Positions 29,068 to 39,445 of a stretch of DNA of 64,000 nucleotides are shown here, in pieces. The position numbers and the translations under genes are program-made. Where the stretch lies: contig NZ_JAGTIS010000009.1 of assembly GCF_018704125.1 (NCBI RefSeq), positions 153,608-217,607 of the forward strand, in the 5' to 3' direction. This DNA comes from Metapseudomonas boanensis. Its GTDB lineage: Bacteria > Pseudomonadota > Gammaproteobacteria > Pseudomonadales > Pseudomonadaceae. The notes under the pieces are model-generated. The model was given only the letters and a program-made list of their open reading frames with translations. It made no database searches and had not been told where the DNA came from. Numbering within the stretch: the stretch's first letter is position 1; each line of letters opens with the position of its first letter.

Positions 29068-29210
29068 CGATGTATTTGACCTGTCGGACGGCCCCGGCGG
29101 TCGTACCGCCTGCGGGCGAAGAGGTGCTAGGATACCCCATCCTTTTCCGGGGCGGCGAAGCGGGCCGGGCAAGAGCCGGCGTGGCCGCCCCCATGAGATG
29201 TAATCGACCC

Positions 29211-30584
29211 ATGTTTGGTTCCAACGACGACAAGAAAGCTCCAGCGCCTGCCGGGGAAAAGAAATCCTTGTTCGGCTGGCTGCGCAAGAAGCCTCAGGAC
29301 ACTGCTCCCGCCGCTCCGGCTGAGCCGGTCGCGCCTGCCGCAACCGAGGTTCCTGCCACCGTTGTGCCTGAGGTTGCTCCCACTGTGGAGCAGGCCCCAG
29401 CAGCGGCCAGTCCAATTGCGCCTGATTTGCCCGCAGTGGCAGCGCCTGCACCACGGGTGGAGGCGCCCGTGGCCGTCGAGCCTGCTGCACCTGCACCTGC
29501 ACCTGCACCTGCACCTGCACCTGCCGCGGCAGTGGTCTCGGAGCCAGCTCCGGCAATTGAATCCATGCCGGCGCCAAAGCCGGTGGTTGATGTCACACCG
29601 GTTGTTGTAGCTGAAGTCCCACAGGTTGTTTCGGCGGAATCCGAGCCTGCCAAGGTCGGATTCTTCGCCCGCCTCAAGCAAGGTCTGTCAAAGACCAGCG
29701 CCAGCATCGGCGAAGGCATGGCCAGCCTGTTCCTTGGACGCAAGGCCATCGACGATGACCTGCTGGATGAAATCGAGACCCGCCTGCTAACTGCGGACGT
29801 CGGCGTTGAGGCCACCAGCGTCATCATCCAGAGCCTGACCCAGAAGGTCGCACGCAAGCAGCTGGCCGACAGCGATGCGCTGTTCAAGGCCCTCCAGGAA
29901 GAACTGGCGGTTTTGCTGCGTCCGGTGGAGCAACCGCTGCGCATCGACGCAGGGCGCACGCCCTACGTGATCCTGGTGGTCGGCGTGAACGGGGTTGGCA
30001 AAACCACCACCATCGGCAAGTTGGCCAAGAAGCTGCAGCTTGAAGGCAAGAAGGTGATGCTGGCTGCCGGTGACACCTTCCGTGCCGCCGCTGTCGAGCA
30101 GCTGCAGATCTGGGGCGAACGCAACAACATTTCCGTCATCGCCCAACACACCGGTGCGGACTCCGCCTCGGTGATCTTCGATGCCGTGCAGGCAGCCAAG
30201 TCCCGTGGCGTTGACGTGTTGATCGCCGATACCGCCGGACGCCTGCATACCAAGGACAACCTGATGGAAGAGCTGAAGAAGGTCCGTCGGGTTATTGGCA
30301 AACTGGACGAAAGCGCGCCCCACGAAGTGCTGCTGGTGCTGGACGCCGGCACCGGACAGAACGCCATCAACCAGGCCAAGCAATTCCACCAGGCCGTCAA
30401 CCTGTCGGGCCTGGCCCTGACCAAACTGGACGGCACCGCCAAGGGCGGGGTGATCTTCGCCCTGGCCAAGCAGTTCGGCTTGCCGATCCGCTACATCGGC
30501 GTCGGCGAGGGGATCGACGATCTGCGCACCTTCGAGGCCGACGCCTTCGTCAAAGCCCTGTTCGCTGAGCGGGAGTCTGCATGA
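29211..30584 (+). CDS. ftsY: Signal recognition particle receptor FtsY
   Basis: A 457-residue SRP receptor GTPase. Residues 1-150 form the variable A domain, rich in Ala, Pro and Glu, with an MFGSNDDKKAPAPAGEKKS start that may bind the membrane. An Ala-Pro run is encoded by six exact GCACCT repeats. The NG domain has P-loop GVNGVGKTTTIGK (about 256-268), DTAGRLH and TKLDGTAKGG. The ATG at 29211 fits the family start. It is divergent from the M16 pair, and its stop overlaps ftsE by four bases. Confidence 0.97.
   Translation: MFGSNDDKKAPAPAGEKKSLFGWLRKKPQDTAPAAPAEPVAPAATEVPATVVPEVAPTVEQAPAAASPIAPDLPAVAAPAPRVEAPVAVEPAAPAPAPAPAPAPAAAVVSEPAPAIESMPAPKPVVDVTPVVVAEVPQVVSAESEPAKVGFFARLKQGLSKTSASIGEGMASLFLGRKAIDDDLLDEIETRLLTADVGVEATSVIIQSLTQKVARKQLADSDALFKALQEELAVLLRPVEQPLRIDAGRTPYVILVVGVNGVGKTTTIGKLAKKLQLEGKKVMLAAGDTFRAAAVEQLQIWGERNNISVIAQHTGADSASVIFDAVQAAKSRGVDVLIADTAGRLHTKDNLMEELKKVRRVIGKLDESAPHEVLLVLDAGTGQNAINQAKQFHQAVNLSGLALTKLDGTAKGGVIFALAKQFGLPIRYIGVGEGIDDLRTFEADAFVKALFAERESA
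29487..29522 (+). repeat. GCACCT hexanucleotide microsatellite in ftsY
   Basis: Six perfect copies of GCACCT encode alternating Ala-Pro in the FtsY A domain. Gain or loss of units keeps frame, so the linker length could vary between strains without loss of function. Confidence 0.9.
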
Positions 30585-31249
30585 TTCGATTCGAGCAGGT
30601 AGGCAAGCGTTACTCCAATGGCCACGTCGGCCTGCACGAACTGAGTTTCCGCGTGCGCCGGGGCGAATTCCTTTTCGTCACCGGCCACTCCGGCGCAGGC
30701 AAGAGCACCTTGCTGCGCCTGCTGCTGGCCATGGAGCGACCGACTACCGGCAAGCTGCTGCTGGCCGGGCAGGACCTGTCGCAGATCACCAACGCACAGA
30801 TCCCGTTCCTGCGTCGGCAGATCGGTGTGGTGTTCCAGAATCACCAGTTGCTGTTCGATCGCAGCGTATTCGATAACGTGGCCCTGCCGATGCAGATCCT
30901 CGGCCTGTCCAAGCCGGAGATCGCCAAGCGCGTTAGCGTCGCCCTGGAGCGAGTCGCCCTCGCGGACAAGGCCGAGCTGTATCCGGCCGACCTCTCCACC
31001 GGCCAGCAACAGCGTGTCGGCATCGCCCGGGCTGTGGTGCACCGCCCAGCCTTGCTCCTGGCGGATGAGCCCACCGGTAACCTCGACCCTCGCTTGGCGG
31101 CCGAGATCATGGGCGTTTTCGAGGACATCAATCGTTTGGGGACCACAGTGCTGATCGCCAGTCACGACCTGGCGCTGATCGCGCGCATGCGCCATCGCCT
31201 GCTCACCCTGCAGCGTGGCCGCCTGATCGGCGATGGGGAGGCTGTCTGA
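30581..31249 (+). CDS. ftsE: Cell division ATP-binding protein FtsE
   Basis: A 222-residue ABC ATPase. Walker A is G35-H-S-G-A-G-K-S-T43; the signature is the FtsE form [16 protein letters not shown], and Walker B is [12 protein letters not shown]. With FtsX it forms the divisome complex that couples cytosolic ATP hydrolysis to periplasmic peptidoglycan hydrolases. Its start overlaps the ftsY stop by four bases and its stop shares a base with the ftsX start, so ftsY-ftsE-ftsX are translationally coupled. Confidence 0.97.
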   Translation: MIRFEQVGKRYSNGHVGLHELSFRVRRGEFLFVTGHSGAGKSTLLRLLLAMERPTTGKLLLAGQDLSQITNAQIPFLRRQIGVVFQNHQLLFDRSVFDNVALPMQILGLSKPEIAKRVSVALERVALADKAELYPADLSTGQQQRVGIARAVVHRPALLLADEPTGNLDPRLAAEIMGVFEDINRLGTTVLIASHDLALIARMRHRLLTLQRGRLIGDGEAV

Positions 31250-32268
31250 TGAGCGCTTCCCGCATGCCGCCACCCAAGCCTGCCGAACGTGTTGGCGCAG
31301 CTCCCCGAAACACCGAGTCTCCGGAACAGGTCGACGACGGCCCGGATTTCCGCACTCTGCTGCATGCCTGGCTGGAATCCCATCGCGCCAGCCTGCTGGA
31401 CAGCCTGCGGCGCCTGGGCCGTCAGCCCATTGGCAGCTTCTTCACCAGCCTGGTGATGGCGATCGCGCTCAGTCTGCCGATGGGGCTGTCGCTGCTGCTG
31501 AGCAACGTCGAGCGTCTCGGTGGTTCCTGGCAGCGTGCAGCGCAGATCTCGCTGTTCATGCATATGGACGCCAGCGAGGCCCAGGGCCAGAAGCTGCGTG
31601 ACGAGATCGCGCTTATGCCGGACGTCGCTGAAGCCGAATGGATCAGTCGTGAACAGGCCCTGGCCGAATTGCAGCAGCAGTCGGGCCTGGGCGAGGCGCT
31701 CAAGGAGTTGCCGCAGAATCCATTGCCCGGCGTGGTCCTGGTTACTCCAAAAGAAGTCGACAAGGCCGCCTTGGAAGCGCTGCGCCTGCGCCTGGCTGAG
31801 CTGCAAGGAGTCCAGCAGGCTCAGCTCGACCTGGTCTGGGTCGAACGCCTTTCGGCCATTCTCAAGTTGGGGGAGCGTTTCGTCTTCGGCCTGACCGTAC
31901 TGCTCGTGCTGGCCTTGTTGCTGGTCATTGGCAATACCATTCGTCTGCATATTGAGAACCGCCGCACCGAGATCGAGGTGATCAAGTTGGTGGGCGGCAC
32001 CGACAGTTACGTGCGGCGTCCCTTCCTCTATATGGGCGCGCTGTACGGCGTTGGTGCAGGCCTGTTGGCCTGGCTGGTGCTGGCGTTCGGCCTGGACTGG
32101 CTGAACGATGCCGTGGTGCGCCTGGCAGGGCTCTACGGCAGTGATTTCGCCCTGGCAGGTGTGCCGGTAGCTGATGGCTTGTCCCTGCTGCTGGGCGCCG
32201 TCCTGCTCGGTTACATCGGTGCGTGGCTGGCCGTGGCGCGCCATCTGAGCGAACTGGCCCCGCGCTGA
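31249..32268 (+). CDS. ftsX: Cell division protein FtsX
   Basis: A 339-residue inner-membrane protein of the FtsX/permease-like fold. After a polar N-terminal tail of about 55 residues comes TM1 ([20 protein letters not shown]), a large periplasmic loop (about 90-205) that would bind hydrolase activators, then three TM segments. The motif [20 protein letters not shown] marks the cytoplasmic coupling loop. It is the third gene of the coupled ftsYEX operon. Confidence 0.96.
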   Translation: MSASRMPPPKPAERVGAAPRNTESPEQVDDGPDFRTLLHAWLESHRASLLDSLRRLGRQPIGSFFTSLVMAIALSLPMGLSLLLSNVERLGGSWQRAAQISLFMHMDASEAQGQKLRDEIALMPDVAEAEWISREQALAELQQQSGLGEALKELPQNPLPGVVLVTPKEVDKAALEALRLRLAELQGVQQAQLDLVWVERLSAILKLGERFVFGLTVLLVLALLLVIGNTIRLHIENRRTEIEVIKLVGGTDSYVRRPFLYMGALYGVGAGLLAWLVLAFGLDWLNDAVVRLAGLYGSDFALAGVPVADGLSLLLGAVLLGYIGAWLAVARHLSELAPR

Positions 32269-32322
32269 AGCTGGTCAGTTCGACAGGATTTTCCCAGGGT
32301 GTAACGAAACTTTTACGCCCCC

Positions 32323-32350
32323 TTGCAGTCACATAGGCCAGTGCTACACT
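32323..32350 (+). promoter_or_regulatory. rpoH promoter region
   Basis: A sigma70-like pair, TTGCAG (32323-32328) and TACACT (32345-32350), has a 16-base spacer and ends 30 bases before the rpoH start. GAAACTT upstream and TCACA 16 bases later partly resemble an AlgU/sigmaE promoter, which P. aeruginosa rpoH is known to have; that second call is weak. Confidence 0.55.
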
Positions 32351-32380
32351 GCGCGAGCTTTAGTGAATCGGAGGATTCGC

Positions 32381-33235
<855 letters not shown>

Positions 33236-33252
33236 GCGTGAAACCTGAAGAA

Positions 33253-33278
33253 GCCGCACCGCAAGGTGCGGCTTTTTT
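33253..33278 (+). terminator. Intrinsic terminator of rpoH
   Basis: The stem GCCGCACC/GGTGCGGC with loop GCAA is followed by six T, 17 bases after the rpoH stop codon. Confidence 0.95.
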
Positions 33279-33299
33279 CATTCCGGAGAACAACCAGTC

Positions 33300-33905
33300 A
33301 TGCCCATGCCGACTCTGCGTTCGAGCCATCTGCTGCTGTTCGTTGGAGTCGCGGTGTTGTTCTTTTCCCTGGCGATGTGGATGAACCAGGCGGCGCGTGA
33401 AGCCGAGCCTCTCCCTTGGCTGGTGGACTGGAAAGCTAAGGTCATCGAGCCGCTGTCTGATGAACGCCTGACCTTGGGCGAACTGGCCGGCCTGGCGCCG
33501 GGCGAGCTCTGGCTCCAGCCGATATCCGAAGGACCGCGCCTCGCCTACCGGGCAGAGATCGACCAAGGGGATGACGCTTGGCGTCTGGAAGCCCAACTGA
33601 AACTCAGTGAGTCCGAACTTGAGAGTCTGGCGAAGGCGTTTGGGGAGGAGGTATCCACCGAGCAACCATTGAGCGCCCAGCTGCTCGAGCAGATGGGCGC
33701 ACACCAGATCGCATCACTGAATCTGGTGCCGATGGGTGAGGTGCAGGTTGATCGCCTGATCGCCAGTGTTGGTCCGCCACGCTTGCGCCTGCGCACCGCC
33801 GAGGGCGAGGCGTGGGTCTATCCGCAGCAAGGGATTAGCGTGCATGTCGTGGACGGCAAGGCGCAATTGCTGCTCCTGATGCCTCGCGAAGCGCTCAAGC
33901 GCTGA
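33300..33905 (+). CDS. Membrane-anchored protein of unknown function
   Basis: A 201-residue protein with one N-terminal hydrophobic anchor (about 11-28, LLLFVGVAVLFFSLAMWM) and a soluble rest predicted to lie in the periplasm. I recognise no catalytic motif. Family name not known to me; it occupies the same place as a conserved hypothetical gene between rpoH and mtgA in P. aeruginosa. A GGAGAA ribosome site supports the ATG. It is convergent with mtgA. Confidence 0.8.
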   Translation: MPMPTLRSSHLLLFVGVAVLFFSLAMWMNQAAREAEPLPWLVDWKAKVIEPLSDERLTLGELAGLAPGELWLQPISEGPRLAYRAEIDQGDDAWRLEAQLKLSESELESLAKAFGEEVSTEQPLSAQLLEQMGAHQIASLNLVPMGEVQVDRLIASVGPPRLRLRTAEGEAWVYPQQGISVHVVDGKAQLLLLMPREALKR

Positions 33906-33935
33906 AGTCGAGGCCCAAGGGCGGGGCGGGCGTTC

Positions 33936-34628
33936 TCAGAGCTGCTGGAGGTATCCGCTGCCCCCCAATTGCGCCATTTGCCGGCGAATCCAGCCTCCGC
34001 GTCGTGCCACGTAGCCACTAGGGCGTGAGGCGCTCCACACACGAGGGTTGGGCAAGACGGCTGCCAACTGGCTGGCCTGCTGGCGCGACAGGCGCGCCGC
34101 GCTTGTGCCGAAGTGGTGATGGGCTGCGGCCTCGGCACCGAACACGCCATTACCCCATTCCACACTGTTCAGGTACACCTCGAGGATGCGCTGCTTCGGC
34201 CAGAACAGCTCGATCAGCCCAGTGAACCAGACTTCAAGCCCCTTGCGCAGCCAGTTGCGCCCTGACCAGAGGAACAGGTTCTTCGCCACCTGCTGGCTGA
34301 GGGTGCTGGCACCGCGCAGGTTCCCGCCGCGCTCGTTGTGGACCAATGCCGCGCGGATAGCTGGAAGGTCAAAGCCCCAGTGCTCTGCGAACTTCTGATC
34401 TTCGCCGGCGATCACCGCCACCTTGAGGTCATCTGATATCTCTTCCCAAGGGTGCCAGTCGCGCTTGAGGTCGATTGGCTTGCCGTCGATCCAGGACTCG
34501 ATCTTGCGTTCGACCATCAGCATTGAGCCCGGCGGTGGTACCCAGCGAAACAGCAGGACGAGCACGACCGAGCCGGCGGCGAACCAGAGCAGCAGTTGGA
34601 ACAGGCGACGGCGGATGGTCTGGAACAT
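33936..34628 (-). CDS. mtgA: Monofunctional peptidoglycan glycosyltransferase
   Basis: A 230-residue GT51 enzyme that polymerises lipid II into glycan strands. One N-terminal membrane segment (about 10-28) is followed by the five GT51 blocks. They include the catalytic E76-D-Q-K-F, RGASTLSQQVAKNLFL, the RKGLEVWFTGLIE helix and KQRILEVYLNSVEWG. Length is normal for MtgA. The ATG at 34628 puts the anchor at the N-terminus; an in-frame ATG at 34661 is an alternative. It is divergent from the DUF423 gene. Confidence 0.95.
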   Translation of the reverse strand: MFQTIRRRLFQLLLWFAAGSVVLVLLFRWVPPPGSMLMVERKIESWIDGKPIDLKRDWHPWEEISDDLKVAVIAGEDQKFAEHWGFDLPAIRAALVHNERGGNLRGASTLSQQVAKNLFLWSGRNWLRKGLEVWFTGLIELFWPKQRILEVYLNSVEWGNGVFGAEAAAHHHFGTSAARLSRQQASQLAAVLPNPRVWSASRPSGYVARRGGWIRRQMAQLGGSGYLQQL

Positions 34629-34694
34629 GCTCGGCTTGGCCCGGAGAAAATTGCGCGCCATTATAGCGGCCGCCCGTCCTCCAAGGAGTGAGTC

Positions 34695-35072
34695 ATGGCT
34701 CGCCTGTTTTTGCTGTTGTCGGCTTTTGCCGGTTTCACCGGCGTGGCGCTTGGCGCGTTCGCTGCCCATGGCCTGAGGAGTCGGCTGACGCCTGAGTACC
34801 TTACGGTGTTCCAGACAGGCGTGCACTACCAGCTGATTCACGCCCTGGCGCTGTTCGGCGTGGCGTTGCTTGCACTGCATGCACCCGGCCGTCTGGTCAG
34901 TCTGGCCGGGGGGGGCTTTGCTCTCGGCATCCTGCTGTTCTCCGGCAGCCTTTACCTGCTCACCCTCAGCGGCATTGGCAAGCTGGGCATCATCACACCC
35001 TTCGGTGGCCTGGCATTCCTCGCCGGCTGGCTGTGCCTGGGCCTGGCTGCCTGGCGACTGGTGGCGCGTTGA
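34695..35072 (+). CDS. DUF423 membrane protein (YgdD-like)
   Basis: A 125-residue integral membrane protein with about four hydrophobic segments. The N-terminal pattern SAFAGFTGVALGAFAAHGL and FQTGVHYQLIHALALF are the DUF423 signature. It stands alone between mtgA (divergent) and thiS. An AAGGAGTGAGTC ribosome site precedes the ATG. Function is unknown in the family. Confidence 0.9.
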   Translation: MARLFLLLSAFAGFTGVALGAFAAHGLRSRLTPEYLTVFQTGVHYQLIHALALFGVALLALHAPGRLVSLAGGGFALGILLFSGSLYLLTLSGIGKLGIITPFGGLAFLAGWLCLGLAAWRLVAR

Positions 35073-35161
35073 TAAGCCGCTGATCTTTGCTCACCACGTT
35101 TTCAGTCCCTTGCATAGTTGACCCTGGCGTCAAATTGCGGGACGAATGGCGTCCTTTTGCC

Positions 35162-35190
35162 TTGGTACGGCGAATGGATCGGGCTAGAAT
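35162..35190 (+). promoter_or_regulatory. Promoter of thiS-thiG
   Basis: TTGGTA (35162-35167) and TAGAAT (35185-35190) with a 17-base spacer fit a sigma70 promoter; the -10 lies 33 bases before thiS. No TPP riboswitch was visible upstream. Confidence 0.6.
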
Positions 35191-35223
35191 GCCGTCCCCT
35201 TTTCCAGTTGTGACTGCCTCGTC

Positions 35224-35424
35224 ATGCGCATTCAGTTGAACGGCGAATCCTTCGAGTTGCCCGATGGCCAGACTGTGGCAGAGCTGATTGCTCGCCTGGA
35301 TCTGACCGGCCGACGTATTGCGGTCGAGGTCAACGAGGACATCGTGCCGCGCAGCCAGCACGACACGCTGGCGCTGCGCGAAGGCGACCACGTCGAAGTC
35401 GTGCACGCCATTGGCGGCGGCTAG
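35224..35424 (+). CDS. thiS: Sulfur carrier protein ThiS
   Basis: A 66-residue ubiquitin-like sulfur carrier with the required C-terminal Gly-Gly (HAIGGG). The carboxyl end is adenylated and thiocarboxylated, then gives sulfur to ThiG in making the thiazole ring of thiamine. It is directly followed by thiG, the usual pairing. Confidence 0.96.
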   Translation: MRIQLNGESFELPDGQTVAELIARLDLTGRRIAVEVNEDIVPRSQHDTLALREGDHVEVVHAIGGG

Positions 35425-35516
35425 TCGGCCGTGTCTTGCGGCCTACCTGGCCCCTCGCGCCTTCTGCTTCAGCCTTCCCGTGCTTCGGTTTTCCCACTGC
35501 CCGCTAGGAGTTCACC

Positions 35517-36311
35517 ATGAGCCACACGCCGATCGACAAGCCCTTTACCCTTGCGGGCCGCACCTATCAGTCGCGTCTGCTGGTGGGCACCGGGAAATAC
35601 AAGGACCTCGACGAAACCCGTCGCGCAATCGAGGCCTCTGGTGCGGAGATCGTCACCGTTGCTGTCCGTCGCACCAACATAGGCCAGAACCCGGGCGAGC
35701 CGAACCTGCTCGACGTGATCTCGCCGGACCGCTTCACCATCCTGCCGAACACCGCCGGCTGCTATAACGCCGAGGAAGCTGTGCGCACCTGCCGGCTGGC
35801 CCGCGAGCTGCTGGACGGCCACAAGCTGGTCAAGCTGGAAGTCCTGGCTGACCAGAAGACCCTGTTCCCCAACGTCATCGAGACCATCAAGGCCGCCGAG
35901 GAGTTGGTCAAGGACGGTTTCGACGTGATGGTGTACACCAGCGATGACCCAGTGATCGCCCGTCAGCTGGCGGAGATCGGCTGCATCGCCGTGATGCCGC
36001 TGGCCGGCCTGATCGGCTCGGGCCTGGGCATCTGCAACCCGTACAACCTGCGCATCATCCTCGAAGAGGCCACGGTGCCGGTTCTGGTGGATGCCGGTGT
36101 GGGCACTGCTTCGGACGCCACCATCGCCATGGAGCTGGGCTGCGAGGCTGTGCTGATGAACACCGCCATCGCCCATGCGCAGGCCCCGGTGATGATGGCC
36201 GAGGCGATGAAGCACGCGATCGTTGCCGGCCGCCTCGCCTACCTGGCCGGCCGTATGCCGCGCAAGCTCTACGCCAGCGCCTCGTCGCCGCTGGATGGAC
36301 TGATTCGCTGA
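35517..36311 (+). CDS. thiG: Thiazole synthase
   Basis: A 264-residue ThiG TIM barrel that condenses deoxyxylulose phosphate, dehydroglycine or iminoglycine and the ThiS thiocarboxylate to the thiazole phosphate. The Schiff-base lysine is K106 in LVKLEVLAD. The phosphate-binding loop [13 protein letters not shown] and the MNTAIAHAQ segment are present. It follows thiS by 92 bases and is followed by trmB after 23 bases, probably in one transcript. Confidence 0.97.
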   Translation: MSHTPIDKPFTLAGRTYQSRLLVGTGKYKDLDETRRAIEASGAEIVTVAVRRTNIGQNPGEPNLLDVISPDRFTILPNTAGCYNAEEAVRTCRLARELLDGHKLVKLEVLADQKTLFPNVIETIKAAEELVKDGFDVMVYTSDDPVIARQLAEIGCIAVMPLAGLIGSGLGICNPYNLRIILEEATVPVLVDAGVGTASDATIAMELGCEAVLMNTAIAHAQAPVMMAEAMKHAIVAGRLAYLAGRMPRKLYASASSPLDGLIR

Positions 36312-36334
36312 GTCTGACTGATAGGTTTGCAAGC

Positions 36335-37054
36335 ATGATTGAAGAGCAGGGTTCGCCGGCAGTTGCCGGCGAAGCGCGTCACCATCGCACCATCAAGAGT
36401 TTCGTGATGCGTGCCGGGCGCATGACTGAGGGCCAGCAACGCGGGCTCGACCAGGGCTGGCCGAAGTACGGCCTGGACCTGGCCGACGGCCTGCAGGACT
36501 TCGATGCCGTGTTTGGCCGCAATGCTCCGCGGACGTTCGAGATCGGCTTCGGCATGGGGCATGCGACCCTGGAAATGGCCGCTGCAGCGCCGGAACAGGA
36601 CTTCATCGGCATCGAGGTGCATCGTCCCGGAGTCGGTGCCCTGCTCAACGGCGCCATGACCCAGCACCTGACCAATATTCGCGTCTACAGCTGCGATGCC
36701 CTGGAAGTGCTGCGTGACTGTGTGGCCGATGCCAGCCTGGACCGTGTCCTGCTGTTCTTCCCTGATCCGTGGCACAAGTCACGCCATCACAAGCGGCGCA
36801 TCGTCCAGCCGGCGTTCGCCGAACTGGTGCGCCAGAAGCTCAAGGTCGGCGGCGTGCTGCACATGGCCACCGATTGGGAGCACTACGCCGAGCACATGCT
36901 GGAGGTGATGAACGTCGCCCCTGGCTTCCGCAACCTGGCCGAAGACGGCCGTTATGTTCCGCGGCCGGATGAGCGCCCGGTGACCAAGTTCGAGCGCCGT
37001 GGCGAGCGCCTCGGTCATGGCGTGTGGGACCTGAAGTTCCAGCGTATCGATTGA
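36335..37054 (+). CDS. trmB: tRNA (guanine-46-N7)-methyltransferase
   Basis: A 239-residue TrmB that forms m7G46 in the variable loop of tRNA. SAM motif I is [15 protein letters not shown]. The family signature [19 protein letters not shown] is complete, and [19 protein letters not shown] closes the protein. It follows thiG closely. Confidence 0.97.
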   Translation: MIEEQGSPAVAGEARHHRTIKSFVMRAGRMTEGQQRGLDQGWPKYGLDLADGLQDFDAVFGRNAPRTFEIGFGMGHATLEMAAAAPEQDFIGIEVHRPGVGALLNGAMTQHLTNIRVYSCDALEVLRDCVADASLDRVLLFFPDPWHKSRHHKRRIVQPAFAELVRQKLKVGGVLHMATDWEHYAEHMLEVMNVAPGFRNLAEDGRYVPRPDERPVTKFERRGERLGHGVWDLKFQRID

Positions 37055-37207
37055 TCCCGCGCGTGGCTTTGGCCGCGCCGGGCTAGACCTATCAGACCGG
37101 GCCCACCCGGCACCTCACCTGATCCGACCATAACAACGTCTGGCCAATGGGCCGGCGATATAAGAATGAGCGCGACGCGTCGACAAGGGCGTCGTGAGGA
37201 GAAGGCT

Positions 37208-38551
37208 GTGTTGAGAACCTCTGCATTTCTGCTGCTGGCTGCCTGCGCCTTTCAGGCTCAGGCCAAGGTCGATGCCGTCCAGGGTGCGCGCCTGGGGCAG
37301 GACCTGACGCCTCTGGGGGGCGAGCGTGCGGGTAACGCCGCCGGCACCATCCCTGCCTGGGACGGCGGCCTTGCCAGCCCACCTGCTGGCTATACGCCAG
37401 GCATGCATCACCCCGACCCCTACGCTGGCGACAGCCTGCGCTTCGTCGTCGATCGCCAGAACCTGAGCCAGTATGCCGACCAGCTGCCGCCGGGCCTGCA
37501 GGCCCTTGTCGAGCGTCACCCGGACTATCGCCTGCGTGTGTACCCGACCCACCGCAGCGCCGCAGCACCGCAGCGCATCTATGACGCCACCCGCCTCAAC
37601 GCCGAGGATGGTGAGCTGATCGCTGGTGGTAATGGTGTGCAGGGCGTGGCTGCAGGGATTCCCTTCCCGATTCCGGCCAACGGCCTGGAGGCCATCTGGA
37701 ACCACATCCTTCGCTACCGCGGTGAGCAAGTGCATTTCGTCACCAATCAGGCGGCGGTGTTGGCCAACGGCAGCTACAACCTGCTCAAGCTGGAGCGCGA
37801 CATCTATTTCGTCTACGGACGCGAAGGCATGACGCCTGGCGAGCTGGAAAACACTCTGTTCTTCTACAAGTACCAGGTTGCAGCCCCCGCCCGTTTGTCC
37901 GGTTCGGCCCTGGTGGTGCAGGAAACGCTCGATCAGGTGCTGTCGATCCGCAAGGCGTGGCGCTTCAACCGTGGCGAGCGGCGCGTGCGGCGCCTGCCGA
38001 TGCTGGCCTATGACACCTTGCAGCCAGACACCAATGGCCTGGCAACAGCCGACGTGGTGGACTCCTACAACGGCGCCCCGGATCGCTATGAGTGGCAGCT
38101 GATCGGCAAGCAGGAAATGCTTGTGCCGTACAACAGCTATGCGGTGCATCAGAAGGGGATTCCCTATAAGCAGATCCTCAAGGCCAGCTTCGTCAACCCT
38201 GATTTGTTGCGCTATGAGCTGCACCGGGTGTGGGTAGTCGAGGCAACCTTGCGCAAGGGCTTCAGCCATCCTTATGCCAAGCGCCGCTTCTACCTGGACG
38301 AGGACAGCTGGCAGATCCTGAGTGTCGACCTGTACGACAAAAGCGGCCAGTTGATCGGATTGCAGGAAAGTCACCCGATCAGCTACTACGATGTCCCCAT
38401 GTTCGGCAGTACGCTGGAAACGCTGTACGACTTCGTAGGAAGTCGTTACTTTGCCGATGGTTTGGACAACAACGAACCGATGTATGATTTCTCAGCCTCG
38501 CTCAGCCCACGGGATTTCACCCCGCAGGCACTGCGGCGCGAAGGCAACTGA
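37208..38551 (+). CDS. DUF1329 exported protein
   Basis: A 447-residue protein with a signal peptide (LRTSAFLLLAACAFQAQA) and DUF1329 features: the N-terminal GARLGQDLTPLGGERAGNAA and IPAWDGGL segments and an extended beta-rich body. The GTG start at 37208 is chosen because AGGAGA lies seven bases upstream and the signal peptide then starts at residue 1. DUF1329 proteins are LolB-like periplasmic or outer-membrane proteins often found near RND exporters and hydrocarbon or sterol genes; none is adjacent here. An intrinsic terminator follows. Specific role unknown. Confidence 0.88.
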   Translation: MLRTSAFLLLAACAFQAQAKVDAVQGARLGQDLTPLGGERAGNAAGTIPAWDGGLASPPAGYTPGMHHPDPYAGDSLRFVVDRQNLSQYADQLPPGLQALVERHPDYRLRVYPTHRSAAAPQRIYDATRLNAEDGELIAGGNGVQGVAAGIPFPIPANGLEAIWNHILRYRGEQVHFVTNQAAVLANGSYNLLKLERDIYFVYGREGMTPGELENTLFFYKYQVAAPARLSGSALVVQETLDQVLSIRKAWRFNRGERRVRRLPMLAYDTLQPDTNGLATADVVDSYNGAPDRYEWQLIGKQEMLVPYNSYAVHQKGIPYKQILKASFVNPDLLRYELHRVWVVEATLRKGFSHPYAKRRFYLDEDSWQILSVDLYDKSGQLIGLQESHPISYYDVPMFGSTLETLYDFVGSRYFADGLDNNEPMYDFSASLSPRDFTPQALRREGN

Positions 38552-38574
38552 ATTCCGGCCTGCCTGGCCATCCC

Positions 38575-38598
38575 AACCGCCCTTCGGGGCGGTTTTTT
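38575..38598 (+). terminator. Intrinsic terminator of the DUF1329 gene
   Basis: AACCGCCC-TTCG-GGGCGGTT, an 8-bp stem with a stable UUCG loop, is followed by six T, 24 bases after the stop codon. Confidence 0.95.
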
Positions 38599-38700
38599 AT
38601 GGTTCTTCGCAGAATCTGGGGGGAAGAGCGAGTTGACAGTCAGGGAAGCGGGTAAATTGGCAGTCGCCAAACGAACCAACCCCCACCCCCTGCTGTCGCC

Positions 38701-39000
38701 GTGCACCCTATTGATCTTGCCCCTTTCTGGCCAGGCTACGAGGTCGTCGCCTGTCGCCAATCCACTCACGACACCCTGCTGATCAGTCTTGAACCCCAAA
38801 CCGAGCGCTTCCCGATTTGCGGCCGCTGTGCCAAACCCAACCTGTTGACCCACGAGCAGCAGCACATCCGCCAGGTGCGGGATCGTGACCTGCAGGATCA
38901 GCGCGTCCTGCTACAACTGCCGGTGCGTCGCGTCGACTGCCTGTACTGCGGACGCGTATCCGAGCGGATCGACTGTCTGGCGCCGGCTTCCCGCCTTCCC
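38701..39000 (+). pseudogene. ISL3-family transposase remnant (N-terminal fragment)
   Basis: About 100 residues match the start of an ISL3 (IS204/IS1001/IS1096/IS1165) transposase. Cysteine pairs CGRC and CLYC form the N-terminal zinc finger, followed by VSERIDCLAPASRL. Beyond about 39000 the similarity stops and the frame runs into a REP-like repeat. No helix-turn-helix or DDE domain follows, and I could not identify terminal inverted repeats. It is a dead insertion-sequence fragment, evidence of a past insertion downstream of the DUF1329 gene. Confidence 0.82.
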
Positions 39001-39069
39001 CGGAACGCAGCCTGCAACACCTCCTTGGCGGACTTGTCGGGCGGAGTGAATCGAAGGCGCGCGAAACCT

Positions 39070-39126
39070 TGTAGGAGCCAGCTTGCTGGCGAATGGCGCA
39101 TGTTCGCCCGCAAGCTGGCTCCTACA
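39070..39126. repeat. Family B REP-like repeat, copy 2
   Basis: GTAGGAGCCAGCTTGCTGGC and its near-perfect inverse at 39107-39126 flank a 15-20 base loop. This is the cleanest family B hairpin in the window. Confidence 0.85.
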
Positions 39127-39292
39127 GAGAGAGTACCGGCTATCCGGCGGTCAACTCGCCTCTCCCCCAGATTCCGCGATGACCCTTTTTTATTGGGCGC
39201 CGTATTGACGCAGGCCCCTGGCCGGCCTGGCGAATGAATTGGCTATGTCTGCGTTAGCTGTTACCAGCAATCAATGGCCGGGCTGAGAGCCG

Positions 39293-39362
39293 TGTAGGAG
39301 CGAGCTTGCTCGCGAAAGGGTCCGGTTCGCGAGCAAGAACTTGGCATCCCCCCGCTCCTACG
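39293..39362. repeat. Family B REP-like repeat, copy 3
   Basis: GTAGGAGCGAGCTTGCTCGC and the inverted GCGAGCAAG...CGCTCCTAC arms; the right arm is interrupted by an insertion of about 12 bases. It lies 160 bases from copy 2. Confidence 0.8.
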
Positions 39363-39445
39363 AGGAGTGCCGCCACCTGCAACACTCAACGCAGACAGGG
39401 TCAATGATTTCGCTCTCCGAGGAAGGCGCAGGGTGCGTGCCGGGT

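Larger units (their letters stand above)
39001..39445. other. Gene-free stretch with two REP-like repeats
   Basis: No supported gene. It holds the family B elements at 39070-39126 and 39293-39362 and otherwise unrecognised sequence after the transposase remnant. Confidence 0.7.

Noticed and set aside
29068..29577. N-terminal extension of the M16 peptidase with a Gln-Val repeat run
   Set aside because: It is the antisense of the ftsY GCACCT repeat and leader; the true protein starts with a signal peptide at 29067.
39070..39362. CRISPR-like array from the two nearby family B repeats
   Set aside because: There are only two imperfect, palindromic copies with unequal spacing and no cas genes; these are REP-type repeats.
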